NCBI GenBank assembly: GCA_036504815.1
Contig: DASXUN010000008.1
Coordinates: 62,001 to 126,000 of the forward strand
Source of the DNA: Gemmatimonadaceae bacterium
Lineage (GTDB): Bacteria; Gemmatimonadota; Gemmatimonadetes; Gemmatimonadales; Gemmatimonadaceae
Length of the DNA: 64,000 nt
Reading direction: 5' to 3'
The notes under the pieces were generated by a model, which saw only the letters and a list, made by a program, of their open reading frames with translations, was not told the DNA's origin and did no database searches. The position numbers were made by a program, and so were the translations under genes. Below are positions 23,094 through 32,342 of this stretch, in pieces (the first letter of the stretch is position 1; each line of letters opens with the position of its first letter).

Positions 23094-26000
23094 CAGTCAT
23101 TCCCTCCGGCCGTGCGCTGCAACTCCCAGTAGAGGAGCGGCACGACCACCATGGTGAGCAGGGTTGCGACGATCGCGCCGCTGATCAGCGCCACGGCGAG
23201 CCCCTGGAAGATCGGGTCGAGCACCATCACGATCCCGCCGACCACCACGGCGGCGGCCGTGAGCGCGATGGGACGGAAGCGCACCGCGCCGGCCTCGAGC
23301 ACCGCCTCGCGCAGCGGGCGTCCGCGGTCCTGCGCCAGCTGGATGAAGTCCACGAGCAGGATCGAGTTGCGCACGATGATGCCGGCCAGCGCGATCATGC
23401 CGATCATCGACGTCGCGGTGAAGAACGCCCCCGTGAGCGCGTGACCCGGCAGGATACCGATGAGCGTCAGCGGAATGGGCGCCATGATCACCAGCGGAAT
23501 GGTGAACGACTGGAACCAGCCGACCACCAGCACATAGATGAGCACGAGCACGATGGCGAAGGCCAGGCCGAGGTCGCGGAAGACCTCGATGGTCACCTGC
23601 CACTCGCCATCCCACTTCAGCGCCACCTCGTCCAGGCGATCGGGCTGCGTGGAGTTGTAGCGGTGGATCCTTGCTCCCTGCACCCACAGCGAGTCGATGC
23701 GCCCGTTCATCGCGAGAATTGCGTAGACCGGCGCCTCCACCGAGCCGGCGACGTCGCCGGTCACATAGACCACCGGCCGCAGGTTGCGGCGCATCCGCGT
23801 GCTCTCGATGGTGAGCGAGTCGACGGACACATAGCGGGCCAGCGGACGCGGGCCGAAGGCGGTCGCGACCGGCATCGCCAGCAGGGCCGCCTCCGACGAA
23901 CGGTCGCGTGCGGCAAGCCGCGGCGTGATCGCCACGCCCTCCCGCGCCTGCTCCGCCTCCGCGCCCGTCACCGGCATGCCATTGAGCGCCAGCACGACGG
24001 TTCGCGCAATCTGCTCGACGCTCGCCCCGTCCTGCGCGGCCCGCACGCGGTCCACGCGGAACCGGCGCTCCGGCCCCGGCGCGTCGATGCTCCAGTCCAC
24101 GTCCACCACGCCCGGCGTCGTCTCCATGATCGCCTTCACCTGCTCGGCGGCGGCAACACGGAGGGAATCGGTGGGGGCGTAGATCTCGGCGACCAGCGTG
24201 GAGAGCACGGGCGGTCCGGGCGGAATCTCCGCGACCTTGGCGCGCGCGCCGTACATCCTGGCAATGGAGTCCACCGCGGGGCGCACGGCCACCGCGATCT
24301 CGTGGCTCTGCCGCGACCGGTCGCCCTTGGGCTTGAGGTTCACCTGCAGGTCGGCCACGTTCGCGCCACGCCGCATGAAGTAGTGGCGAACGAGCCCGTT
24401 GAAATTGAAGGGCGCCGCGGTGCCGGCGTAGACCTGCGTGTGCGTCACCTCGGGCACCCGCCGCAGGTACTCGGCAATCTGCCGCGCGGCGGCCTGCGAC
24501 GTCTCCAGCGCCGTCCCCTCGGGGAAGTCGAGCACCACCTGGAACTCCGACTTGTTGTCGAAGGGAAGCATCTTCACCTGCACCAGCTTCACGCCGAGCA
24601 GCGCCACCGAACCAAGGAGCAGCACGCCGATGCCTGCATAGAAGCGCAGCCGGCGCGTGCGATCGTTCATCAGCGGCTCCATGATCCCCGCGTAGAACCT
24701 CGCAAACTTCGTCTTCTCCTCCGGCTCGTGCTCGCGCCCTTCCACCGGCGCCGCCAGCGGCTTCACGTGTCCGCGCAGGAGGCGGAGCGCGAGCCACGGC
24801 GTCACGATGAAGGCGACACCCAGCGACGCCAGCATCGCCACCGACGCGCCAACCGGGATGGGGCGCATGTACGGTCCCATCAGTCCCGAGACGAACGCCA
24901 TCGGGAGAATGGCCGCGATCACCGTGAAGGTCGCGAGAATTGTCGGGTTGCCGACCTCGTCCACGCCCTCCACCGCTGCGTCCTCCGCCCCCACGCGCCC
25001 CATCTGCAGGTGGCGATAGATGTTCTCCACCACCACGATCGCGTCATCGACGAGAATGCCGATGGAGAAGATCAGGGCGAACAGCGTGATGCGATTCAGC
25101 GTGTAACCGAGCGCGTAGTACGCGAAGAGCGTGAGGGCGAGCGTCACCGGCACCGCCACGAGCACCACCAGCGCCTCGCGCCAGCCGAGGAAGATCCCGA
25201 TCAGCAGCGTCACCGACAGCGTGGCGATGAGCAGGTGCAGGATCAGCTCGGAGGCCTTCTCTGACGCGGTCTCGCCGTAGTTGCGGGTGACCTCGTACGA
25301 CACGCCGTCCGGGAGCAGGCGCGCGCGCGCCGCCTCCACGCGGTGCAGCGCCTCGTCCGCCACGCGCGTCGCGTTGGCGCCGTGCCGCTTGGCCACCTGG
25401 ATGGTGACGGCCGACTCGGCCTCCTTGCCGGCGGCGAGGTGCGCGACGTAGTTGGTGGGCTCACCGAAGCCTTCGGCGACCGTCGCGACCGACGCGACGT
25501 ACACCGGGGCGCCGCTGCGCGTGGTGACCACCACGCGCCCGACGTCGGCCGCGGACGCCAGACCCGCGCCCACGCCGACGCGCACCACCGCATCGCCGGT
25601 GGCGTATTCACCGGCTTGCAGGCGGGCATTGGCGCCTTGCAGCGCGATGGCCACCTCACCGGGGGTGATGCCCGCAGCCGCGAGGCGCGCCGCGTCCATC
25701 GTCACGGTGATCTCGCGCGGCTGGCCGCCGATCACCGACGTGGCCGCCACGTCGCTGACCGTGCGGATCTCGTCCTCGAGGTGCAGCGCGATCTGCCGCA
25801 GGGCGTTGATGTCGGTCCCCGTGCCGTGCAGCGTGAGCGCGACGATCGGCACGTCGTCGATGGCGTGCGGCTTCACCAGCGGCGGCATGACGCCCGCCGG
25901 CATGAGGTCCATGTCCGACTGCAGCTTGGCGTGCACCCGCACGACCGAGCGTTCCTGGTCCTCGCCCACCTTGAACCGCACGGTCACCACGGCGTAGCCG

Positions 26001-26266
26001 TCGCCGCTCATCGCGTAGACGTGGTCGACGCCCGGCAGCTCCCACATGCGGCGCTCGAGCGGACGCGCCAGGTGATTCTCCACTTCCTTCGGGCCGGCGC
26101 CGGGCATGGCGACGATCACGTCGATCATCGGCACCGAGATCTGGGGCTCTTCCTCACGCGGCGTCGCCACCAGGCCGATCGCCCCCACGGCCAGCGAGGC
26201 CAGGGTGACGAGCGGCGTGAGCTTGGACGTGAGGAAGGCGCGGGCGACGCGTCCGGCGATACCCAC
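23093..26266 (-). CDS. RND efflux pump inner-membrane transporter
   Basis: 1057 residues, GTG start at 26266, with twelve predicted helices (one N-terminal, group near 330-500, one near 530, group near 860-1040). The first domain contains the periplasmic opening PGAGPKEVENHLARPLERRM, and helix 4 has FSIGILVDDAIVVVENIYRH with the DD proton-relay pair of hydrophobe/amphiphile-type RND pumps rather than the CzcA metal-type sequence. It works with the adaptor and TolC-like genes upstream. Gene order tolC-mfp-rnd-PII is compact (gaps 1-2 bp). Confidence 0.93.
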   Translation of the reverse strand: MGIAGRVARAFLTSKLTPLVTLASLAVGAIGLVATPREEEPQISVPMIDVIVAMPGAGPKEVENHLARPLERRMWELPGVDHVYAMSGDGYAVVTVRFKVGEDQERSVVRVHAKLQSDMDLMPAGVMPPLVKPHAIDDVPIVALTLHGTGTDINALRQIALHLEDEIRTVSDVAATSVIGGQPREITVTMDAARLAAAGITPGEVAIALQGANARLQAGEYATGDAVVRVGVGAGLASAADVGRVVVTTRSGAPVYVASVATVAEGFGEPTNYVAHLAAGKEAESAVTIQVAKRHGANATRVADEALHRVEAARARLLPDGVSYEVTRNYGETASEKASELILHLLIATLSVTLLIGIFLGWREALVVLVAVPVTLALTLFAYYALGYTLNRITLFALIFSIGILVDDAIVVVENIYRHLQMGRVGAEDAAVEGVDEVGNPTILATFTVIAAILPMAFVSGLMGPYMRPIPVGASVAMLASLGVAFIVTPWLALRLLRGHVKPLAAPVEGREHEPEEKTKFARFYAGIMEPLMNDRTRRLRFYAGIGVLLLGSVALLGVKLVQVKMLPFDNKSEFQVVLDFPEGTALETSQAAARQIAEYLRRVPEVTHTQVYAGTAAPFNFNGLVRHYFMRRGANVADLQVNLKPKGDRSRQSHEIAVAVRPAVDSIARMYGARAKVAEIPPGPPVLSTLVAEIYAPTDSLRVAAAEQVKAIMETTPGVVDVDWSIDAPGPERRFRVDRVRAAQDGASVEQIARTVVLALNGMPVTGAEAEQAREGVAITPRLAARDRSSEAALLAMPVATAFGPRPLARYVSVDSLTIESTRMRRNLRPVVYVTGDVAGSVEAPVYAILAMNGRIDSLWVQGARIHRYNSTQPDRLDEVALKWDGEWQVTIEVFRDLGLAFAIVLVLIYVLVVGWFQSFTIPLVIMAPIPLTLIGILPGHALTGAFFTATSMIGMIALAGIIVRNSILLVDFIQLAQDRGRPLREAVLEAGAVRFRPIALTAAAVVVGGIVMVLDPIFQGLAVALISGAIVATLLTMVVVPLLYWELQRTAGGND

Positions 26267-26268
26267 GG

Positions 26269-27306
26269 TCAGCGCTCCCCGCCGGCGAGCGCAACGCGCT
26301 CACCGGCCTGCAGTCCGGTGCGGACGACGACACGGTCGCCGCGCACGTCGCCCAGGCGCACCCAGCGCAGTTCGGCGCGGCCATCGCGCACCACGCGCAC
26401 CCCAGTGAGGTCGCCCTCGCGCACGATGGCTGACTGCGGCACGAGCAACACGCGCTCGGTGCTGCTGGCCGGCACGGCGATGGTCGCGGCGCCGCCCGCC
26501 GGCAACTCGCCCTTGGCGTTCTGGACGATCGCGTTGATGGTATACATCGTCGCCGCCGACGGCACGACGCCCTCGACGACGGCCGGCACCGCCTGTCCCT
26601 CGATCGTCGCGGCGATCTTCATTCCGGCCTTCACCCGCCTGGCCATCGCGGCGGGCACCGCCGCGGTGATGCGAAGCCGCGACGCGTCCTGCACCGTCAC
26701 GAGCGGCGCCCCGGGCGCGGCGAAGTCGCCGGCATCGACGAAGCGATGCGTGACCACGCCGGCGAAGGGCGCGCGCAGCACGCCGTAGGCGCGCACCGCA
26801 TTCAGTTCGGTCGCGCCGGCGCGCGCGGCGTCGAGCCCGGCGGCGGCGCGGGCCAGCCCCGCCTCGACGGCGTCGAGCTGCGCCCGGGGCGCCGCGCTGT
26901 CGGCGTACAGCGCGCGGATGCGCGTAGCCTGGGCCAGCGCCTCGCGATGGGCCGCTTCCGCGGCGGAAATGCCCGCGGCAGCCTGCCTTGACTTGGCGTC
27001 AAGGTCCGTGGCATCGAGCCGCACCAGCGGCGCGCCCGCCGACACGCGCGCCCCTTCCGTGACGAGGACGGCGGTCACCGCTCCCATCAGCTTGGTGCTC
27101 AGCGTGGCTTCGGCAATGGGCAGCGCCGGGCCGGAGGCCTCGAAGACTGACGGAAGCAGGGTGTCGACGACGGCAACCGTCGGACCCGTCGCCGCGGCGG
27201 TGGGCGCGTCGGCGGCCTTCTCGTTGCCACCGCAGGCGGCGGCGAGGATGAGGATGGCCGGAATGACGCCGGCCCGAATCAGCAGTGTATTGTGCATGGG
27301 AGTCAT
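26269..27306 (-). CDS. RND periplasmic adaptor (membrane fusion) lipoprotein
   Basis: 345 residues from ATG 27306, one base after the TolC-like stop; an ATG three codons on (27297) is an equal choice. Lipoprotein signal ending ILAAAC at the modified cysteine. Barrel-sandwich halves: VTAVLVTEGARVSAGAPLVR and the closing strand APFAGVVTHRFVDAGDFAAP, separated by a helical hairpin rich in Ala and Arg. The C-terminal part (GEQ-like LVPQSAIVREGD) is the membrane-proximal domain. It links the pump with the outer-membrane factor. Confidence 0.9.
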   Translation of the reverse strand: MTPMHNTLLIRAGVIPAILILAAACGGNEKAADAPTAAATGPTVAVVDTLLPSVFEASGPALPIAEATLSTKLMGAVTAVLVTEGARVSAGAPLVRLDATDLDAKSRQAAAGISAAEAAHREALAQATRIRALYADSAAPRAQLDAVEAGLARAAAGLDAARAGATELNAVRAYGVLRAPFAGVVTHRFVDAGDFAAPGAPLVTVQDASRLRITAAVPAAMARRVKAGMKIAATIEGQAVPAVVEGVVPSAATMYTINAIVQNAKGELPAGGAATIAVPASSTERVLLVPQSAIVREGDLTGVRVVRDGRAELRWVRLGDVRGDRVVVRTGLQAGERVALAGGER

Positions 27307-27307
27307 C

Positions 27308-28660
27308 TCAGCGGTTGTCGGTATCAAGGGAGGCGAGGTCGGCCGGATCGCCGCCCCACGCCTTCAGCCGCGCGGCGGCCGCGGCGATGAGTCGGAATCG
27401 GGCGTCGGAGCGCATGAGCTTGGCCTGCGTGTTGGCGGCGCTGGCGTCGAGCAGTTCGCTGATGGCGGCAATACCGCCCTCGTACTTGCGTCGCACGATG
27501 CGCAGCGCTTCATCGGACTGGCGCACGGCGGTATCGGCGATGGCGGCGCGCGCCGCGGCCACCTGCCACGATTCGTCGGCGTCCTGCCGCTCCAGCGCGG
27601 CGGCGGCCCGGGCGCCCTCCGCCTGCACCTCGGCGCCACGCAGGCGCGCGGCGGCTCCTTGCAGGTCGGCGAGCTCTCCGCCGCCGCCAAAGGGCGACCA
27701 GCTGAGCATCGCGCCCACCGTCCACATCGGCCTGCCCGCCGCTATCCGTGCGGGCGAGTTCCATTCGTAACGCGCAAATCCGTTCAGGCGCGGGAGCATC
27801 GAGGCGCCGGCGCGCATGCGGTCGAACTTCGCGGCCTGGCGAGCCAGCCCGGCCGCGTGCACGTCGGCGCGCGCCGTGACGTCCGCCGTTGCCGGCGCAT
27901 GCTCAGCCGCCAGCGGCAGCGAGTCGGGGAGCACGAACGCCGTGTCGCCGGGGGCGCCCAGCAGGACCGCGAGTTGCGCGCGCGCCAGGCGGGCGCGCGA
28001 CTGCGCCTCGAGCCGTTGCGCCTCGATTTCGCCGGCACGCACCCGCGCCAGCAGCGCATCGGATTTCGTGACGACGCCATTCGCGGCGGCCAATTCGGCC
28101 GCGCGCACGTGTTCACGCGCCGCGCGTTCGGCCGCCAGCATCGTGACTTCCATCTCACGCGCCACCACGGCGCCGTAGTAGGCCTGCACGACGTTCTGCC
28201 GCGTGGTCAGACGCGCCCAGTCGGCCTGCGCGTCGGTGGCCGCGGCGGCGGCGCGAGCCGCCCGCAGGCCGGCCCACGCATCGCTGTTGACGAGCGGCTG
28301 CTGCAGCGTGAGTCCCGCCGCGTAGTTCGAGATGGCGGACGGGTTGTTGAGGGTGGCGGGACTGAAGCTCGCCATCGAGACGCCGCGCTGCTTGAGCGAG
28401 AATCCGAAGGCGTTGATCGGGTCGGTGGTGCGGAGCAGCGAGGCGTCCGCCCCCACCGAGGGGAGCACGCCGCGTCGTGCGCCATTGGCCGCCGCGCGCT
28501 GCGCGTCGGCCGCGGCGCGGGCGCCGCGGTTGGCGTACGCCGCGGCATCGGCGCGCCGGAGGGCGTCGGCGAGCCGCAGCCGGGGGGCGGCCACCGGACC
28601 CTGCGCGACGGCGGGCACAACGCCGGCGAAGGCGGTCATGAGGAGCAACCGTCGGAGCAT
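27308..28660 (-). CDS. TolC-family outer-membrane efflux protein
   Basis: 450 residues, signal peptide (LLLMTAFAGVVPAVAQ), then two TolC-type repeats of long Ala/Arg-rich helices: RLADALRRADAAAYANRGAR in the first and RKYEGGIAAISELLDASAAN in the second, the latter being the classic outer-membrane-factor signature. First gene of the efflux operon. The AT-rich palindrome 70 bp upstream (28731-28748) is the probable operator. Confidence 0.92.
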   Translation of the reverse strand: MLRRLLLMTAFAGVVPAVAQGPVAAPRLRLADALRRADAAAYANRGARAAADAQRAAANGARRGVLPSVGADASLLRTTDPINAFGFSLKQRGVSMASFSPATLNNPSAISNYAAGLTLQQPLVNSDAWAGLRAARAAAAATDAQADWARLTTRQNVVQAYYGAVVAREMEVTMLAAERAAREHVRAAELAAANGVVTKSDALLARVRAGEIEAQRLEAQSRARLARAQLAVLLGAPGDTAFVLPDSLPLAAEHAPATADVTARADVHAAGLARQAAKFDRMRAGASMLPRLNGFARYEWNSPARIAAGRPMWTVGAMLSWSPFGGGGELADLQGAAARLRGAEVQAEGARAAAALERQDADESWQVAAARAAIADTAVRQSDEALRIVRRKYEGGIAAISELLDASAANTQAKLMRSDARFRLIAAAAARLKAWGGDPADLASLDTDNR

Positions 28661-28730
28661 ATGAGAGGATGTCGAGGGGTTCAGGACGGGCGGCCGGCGC
28701 TGGCGCGCGGCCGCGGCAACTAATCTGCTA

Positions 28731-28748
28731 TATAACTAATTAGTTATA
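28731..28748. promoter_or_regulatory. 18-bp perfect AT-rich palindrome upstream of the efflux operon
   Basis: TATAACTAA TTAGTTATA is a perfect dyad and the most AT-rich stretch for kilobases. It lies 71 bp before the TolC-like start and 168 bp past the end of an ArsR-type gene. ArsR/TetR/MarR regulators bind such sites, so it probably controls the efflux operon. Confidence 0.6.
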
Positions 28749-28829
28749 CAGTAGAATGCAAGCCCACAAGGGGCCGCGCGCGAGGCGAACGCCGCGACGG
28801 CGATTCAGGCGCGAGCCCCGCGACAACGG

Positions 28830-28863
28830 CCTTGCCGCGGATCGCACGGATGGGGCACGGACG
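28830..28863 (+). repeat. Decayed half-copy of the CCACGGAT repeat
   Basis: CCTTGCCGCGGATCGCACGG followed by ATGGGGCACGGA parallels the left arm at 22429-22462 (CCTTGCCACGGATTGCACGG). No right arm remains. The terminator of the regulator gene follows directly. Confidence 0.55.
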
Positions 28864-28870
28864 CGCAAAA

Positions 28871-28897
28871 CGCCGGGTCCCCCGCGGGGACCCGGCG
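28871..28897 (-). terminator. Intrinsic terminator of the ArsR-type gene
   Basis: On the minus strand the stem CGCCGGGTCCCC / GGGGACCCGGCG closes a CGCG-type loop and is followed by TTTTG. It lies 19 bp behind the regulator stop. Confidence 0.8.
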
Positions 28898-28915
28898 CCA
28901 TCGACCCACGCCGAG

Positions 28916-29269
28916 CTATCGGGAGGCGACGACCTTCTTGGACGTCTCCAGGTCGTGCTCGATCCGGTTGCACATGATCTCGCACAGCGTCAGCACGTCC
29001 TTGTCCGCCAGTTGGTAATGGACAAAGAGCCCGTCCCGCCGTCGGCTGACGTACCCGCAGGCGTACAGCTGCTGCAGATGCTTGCTCAGGTTGCCCTGCC
29101 CCAGCCCGGTCATCTCCACCAGCTCCGTGACCGTGCGCTCCTTCCCTTCGAGCGCATGCAGGATGGCGAGCCGCGTCGGCTCCGCCAGCGCCCGAAAGCG
29201 CTCCGCGATCAGCGAGAGCAGCTCGGGCGTCGGTTCGCGCTTGGTCCGTCCACGAGGTGTCATGCCCAT
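28916..29269 (-). CDS. ArsR-family winged-helix repressor
   Basis: 117 residues from ATG 29269 (ATG 29263 is also possible); longer frames enter the opposite gene. The winged helix spans about 20-95: ERFRALAEPTRLAILHALEG, then recognition helix GLGQGNLSKHLQQL and wing VSRRRDGLFVHYQL. The classical ELCVCDL metal site in the alpha-3 helix is absent. Cysteines occur in LYACGYV and in the C-terminal TLCEIMCNR, which might sense thiols or metals, but that is inference. Divergent to a secreted protein and near the efflux operon, either may be its target. Confidence 0.85.
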   Translation of the reverse strand: MGMTPRGRTKREPTPELLSLIAERFRALAEPTRLAILHALEGKERTVTELVEMTGLGQGNLSKHLQQLYACGYVSRRRDGLFVHYQLADKDVLTLCEIMCNRIEHDLETSKKVVASR

Positions 29270-29372
29270 AAAGGTAAGTATGAATACGGGTCGGGGAAAT
29301 GCTCTCGCGGCGGGCAACGGGAGGCACAAGTTTATATGCGTGACTTCCAATATAGCAATATATCGCCTTACG

Positions 29373-30311
29373 ATGAAGCCCCGACGCTGGGCCGCCGGCC
29401 TCGCCCTGGCGCTTCCCGCGGTCGCCGGCGCGCAGTGGCGCGTCGTCTCGCCGCCCGCCGCCGCCGCATGGTTTGCCGTCCTCGACTCGCTCGGTGCGGA
29501 CGGCCGCGGCGCCTTCGCCTTCACGAAGAGTGCGCAGCCCGGCCGGACCGCGCTCGGGCGCTCCCTCGCGCACGGCGACCGCCATGACATCCTGCACTTC
29601 GTTCCGCTCTACTATCCCTCGGCCTCGCGAGGCGCGCTGGCCGATGCGCTGACCGACGCCGCCGGCGACGCCCCGCCCTCCACGCCCCGCGCGCAATTCC
29701 TCGTCGGGGCCCTGCGCCAGACGCTGCCCAATCCCGCCGATCGCGCCGTGCTGCGTGAACTCGCCGCACTGCTGCGGCGCACGTCGCCGCCCGCCATCGC
29801 CCCCGCCACGCTCGCCGCGATGCAGGCCTATTGGGATCGGCGGCTCGCCGGACCGCTCGCCCCCTTCCTGCACGACGAGCGCCTCGATGCGGGAATGCTC
29901 TGGATCCTGCCACCGCTCGGCCCCGAAGGGCGGATCTTCGCCGGCGTCGCCGCCGATCGCACCGACAATCTTGCCGCCGTCGGCGCAGCCCGGGACGCTG
30001 AGAACGGACCGCTCTACGCCGCGGTCCGCGAACTCTGCTTCCCGCTCGTCTCGCGCGTCGCCGAGGCATCGGCGGCGTTTCGGCGGCGCGTGACTTCGGG
30101 GGACGACGCGGCGCACCGCACCAGCGTCGCCGCGGTGCGCTGCGGCGCCGAGCTGCTCGATCGCGTGGCGCCGTCCGAAGCCGGCGCGTATCGGACCCAC
30201 TGGCTTTCGCTCGCCAGCCGGGACGGCCCGTTTGACGCGGCTTTTCCCCCCGACCCTGCCCTGCAGGCGGGCATTCGCGCGGCCCTCGCCCGTTATGGCG
30301 CCGCACCCTGA
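29373..30311 (+). CDS. Secreted protein of unknown function
   Basis: 312 residues from ATG 29373 with a signal peptide (WAAGLALALPAVAGAQ). The mature part is helical and Ala/Arg/Leu-rich, with no motif I recognise; LADALTDAAGD and the C-terminal repeats of Ala/Arg suggest an all-alpha protein. It reads divergently from the ArsR gene, whose start is 103 bp away, and is followed 67 bp later by a FadL-type porin, so the pair may form an operon. Upstream AT-rich CAATATAGCAATATATCG could be promoter or operator. Confidence 0.6.
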   Translation: MKPRRWAAGLALALPAVAGAQWRVVSPPAAAAWFAVLDSLGADGRGAFAFTKSAQPGRTALGRSLAHGDRHDILHFVPLYYPSASRGALADALTDAAGDAPPSTPRAQFLVGALRQTLPNPADRAVLRELAALLRRTSPPAIAPATLAAMQAYWDRRLAGPLAPFLHDERLDAGMLWILPPLGPEGRIFAGVAADRTDNLAAVGAARDAENGPLYAAVRELCFPLVSRVAEASAAFRRRVTSGDDAAHRTSVAAVRCGAELLDRVAPSEAGAYRTHWLSLASRDGPFDAAFPPDPALQAGIRAALARYGAAP

Positions 30312-30378
30312 CACCCTGTTGCTCCACCCACCGCCGCCGACGCAGTCGGCGGTTTCATCTCCTCGAGGATCCGTACGA

Positions 30379-31701
30379 ATGAAATACCGCAGCCTCGTCT
30401 CACTCACCCTCGCCGCCGTGGCCGCCGTGCCCGCCACGGCGCGCGCCACCGACGGACATTTCCTGCACGGCGTCGGCGCCGTCAACTCGGCGCTCGGCGG
30501 CGCCGCGGTTGCATCCAACGCGAGCCTGCTCGGCGCGTTCTTCGTCAATCCGGCTGGATTGGCGTCGTTTGATGGCACCAACCTCGAGATGGGTTTCGAG
30601 CTGATGAAACCCGAGCGCACCGTCACCTCGGCCTACGGACCGATGCATGGCACGACCACCAGTGCCAGCGAGTTCACCCCGATCCCGGCCTTCGGGTTCT
30701 CGACGAAGTTGCACAGCGGCGTGGTGGTTGGACTCGCCGGCCTCGGCATCGGCGGCTTCGGCGTCAACTATCCCGCCGACATGACGAACCCCATCCTGAT
30801 GCCTGCGCCGAACGGTTTCGGCCACGTCTACTCGAACTTCGGCCTGATGAAGATCGTCCCCGCCGTCGCGTGGAACCCGTCGCCGAAGCTCCGCCTCGGC
30901 TTCGCGGTGAACGTGGACTGGGCCAGTCTCGCCGTCACGCCGATGCCGACCGCCGCGCCCGACGCGGATCCCGGTCCGGACGGGACGCCGCGCACCGCCG
31001 ACGATCGCGCCTACTATCCGAGCGCCGCCTCGGGTGACGGCGCCTTTGGATTTGGCGTGCAGGCCGGCCTGCAGTATCAGGTGAGCGAGAAGCTGGCCGT
31101 CGGACTCGCGTACACGTCCGCGCAGATGTTCCAGGATTTCGAATACCAGTCGGTCGTCGCCAATCCGAACCTGCCGTCCTTCGGCACGGCGCGCACCTTC
31201 AAGTTCCGGATGGACGCGCCCGCCATCTATGGCGCGGGGCTCGGCTGGCAGCCCACCGCCCGGCTGCAGACCGCCGCCGACGTGAAGTACTACACGTACA
31301 AGAACACCAAGGGCTTCGACAAGGTGGGCTACAACCAGGACTTCTCCGTCAAGGGCTTTGGCTGGGACAACATCCTGGTCGTGGCGCTGGGCGCGCAGTT
31401 CGCGGCGAACGACAAGGTGACGCTGCGCGGCGGGTACAACTATTCGGGCAACCCGATTCCCGACGAGAATTCGATGTTCAACCTGCCGGCGCCGGCCGTG
31501 GTGCAGCACAACATCTCGGCGGGCATGGGCTTCAAGGTCCGCCCCGGCATCGAGGTCAACGTGGCGGGGTACGCCGCGCTCGAGAACTCGATCGAGGGGC
31601 CGATGCAGCGCCCCACCGCCATTCCCGGGACGAGCGTGAAGAACACGATGTCGGAGAAGTCGATTCTCGTCGGCTTCACCTTCACGCCGACCAAGAAGTA
31701 G
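30379..31701 (+). CDS. FadL/TodX-family outer-membrane transport protein
   Basis: 440 residues, ATG at 30379, signal peptide ending ATARA. The mature N-terminus THE family mark: GVGAVNSALGGAAVASNASL and FFVNPAGLAS, the hatch region of FadL proteins. The rest alternates in barrel strands and closes with EKSILVGFTFTPTKK. Such porins let hydrophobic molecules (fatty acids, aromatics) cross the outer membrane. It ends 45 bp before a strong bidirectional hairpin. Confidence 0.87.
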   Translation: MKYRSLVSLTLAAVAAVPATARATDGHFLHGVGAVNSALGGAAVASNASLLGAFFVNPAGLASFDGTNLEMGFELMKPERTVTSAYGPMHGTTTSASEFTPIPAFGFSTKLHSGVVVGLAGLGIGGFGVNYPADMTNPILMPAPNGFGHVYSNFGLMKIVPAVAWNPSPKLRLGFAVNVDWASLAVTPMPTAAPDADPGPDGTPRTADDRAYYPSAASGDGAFGFGVQAGLQYQVSEKLAVGLAYTSAQMFQDFEYQSVVANPNLPSFGTARTFKFRMDAPAIYGAGLGWQPTARLQTAADVKYYTYKNTKGFDKVGYNQDFSVKGFGWDNILVVALGAQFAANDKVTLRGGYNYSGNPIPDENSMFNLPAPAVVQHNISAGMGFKVRPGIEVNVAGYAALENSIEGPMQRPTAIPGTSVKNTMSEKSILVGFTFTPTKK

Positions 31702-31745
31702 TCACCTCACGCGGCGCCGTCACCGCACCGGTGACGGTCCAAAGC

Positions 31746-31781
31746 CAGCGACCCCGGCGGAATCATCCGCCGGGGTCGCTG
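31746..31781. terminator. Bidirectional hairpin terminator
   Basis: Perfect 16-bp stem CAGCGACCCCGGCGGA / TCCGCCGGGGTCGCTG with loop ATCA, between the convergent FadL-type and YeeE genes. No strong T-run on either side. Confidence 0.75.
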
Positions 31782-31799
31782 TGCATCGCGCGCCGGGAC

Positions 31800-32342
31800 T
31801 CAGCGCTTCTTCAATTCCGTCGGCAGCATGTACACGATGCCGAGGAAGATCGCTCCGAGGCCGAGCGCGACGCCGACGGCCGGCAGCCCCAGGAGCTGGT
31901 CGAGGGTGAGCTTGCCGTAGTCCATCAGCTTGTTCATCGGCGCGATGATCGACGAGAAGAGGATCGTAAAGAAGAACGCGCCGACGACACCGCCGAGCAG
32001 CGCGAAGAGCGCGTCGCGCCGCCCCTCACCGGCTCCCACCACGCACGTGCCGGGGCAGTAGCCGCCGATGCCGAAGCCGACGCCAAAGACCAGGCCGCCG
32101 ATCAGCACGCCGATGACATACGTCGGCTTCACGTCGAAGTGCATCACGCCCGGGCCGAGCACGGCGGCGAGGACGAACGACAGCATGGCGCCGATGGCGA
32201 TGGTCGTCGCCATGAACTTGATGACCGAGAGATTCTCGAGACGCAGGTTCGCGGCAATCATGGCCGGGCTCGACGCCCGCACGCGCTGGATGAGCGCGCC
32301 CATCGCCACGCCGACGATCAGGGCATAAATGATTGGCGTCAT
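31800..32342 (-). CDS. YeeE/YedE-family sulfur transporter, second half (copy 2)
   Basis: 180 residues, start overlapping the partner stop (ATGA). Helices include ALIVGVAMGALIQRVRAS and the conserved core FGIGGYCPGTCVVGAGEG, with the CPGTC cysteines thought to relay thiosulfate in YeeE channels. Last gene of the tsdA-soxC-soxD operon. It lacks the charged FLERAGFGSA stretch seen in the copy at 4472. Confidence 0.88.
   Translation of the reverse strand: MTPIIYALIVGVAMGALIQRVRASSPAMIAANLRLENLSVIKFMATTIAIGAMLSFVLAAVLGPGVMHFDVKPTYVIGVLIGGLVFGVGFGIGGYCPGTCVVGAGEGRRDALFALLGGVVGAFFFTILFSSIIAPMNKLMDYGKLTLDQLLGLPAVGVALGLGAIFLGIVYMLPTELKKR

Noticed and set aside
23441-25264. A 607-codon plus-strand frame opposite the RND pump
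   Set aside because: Composition is Arg/His/Glu-rich nonsense and the other strand encodes a full RND transporter.
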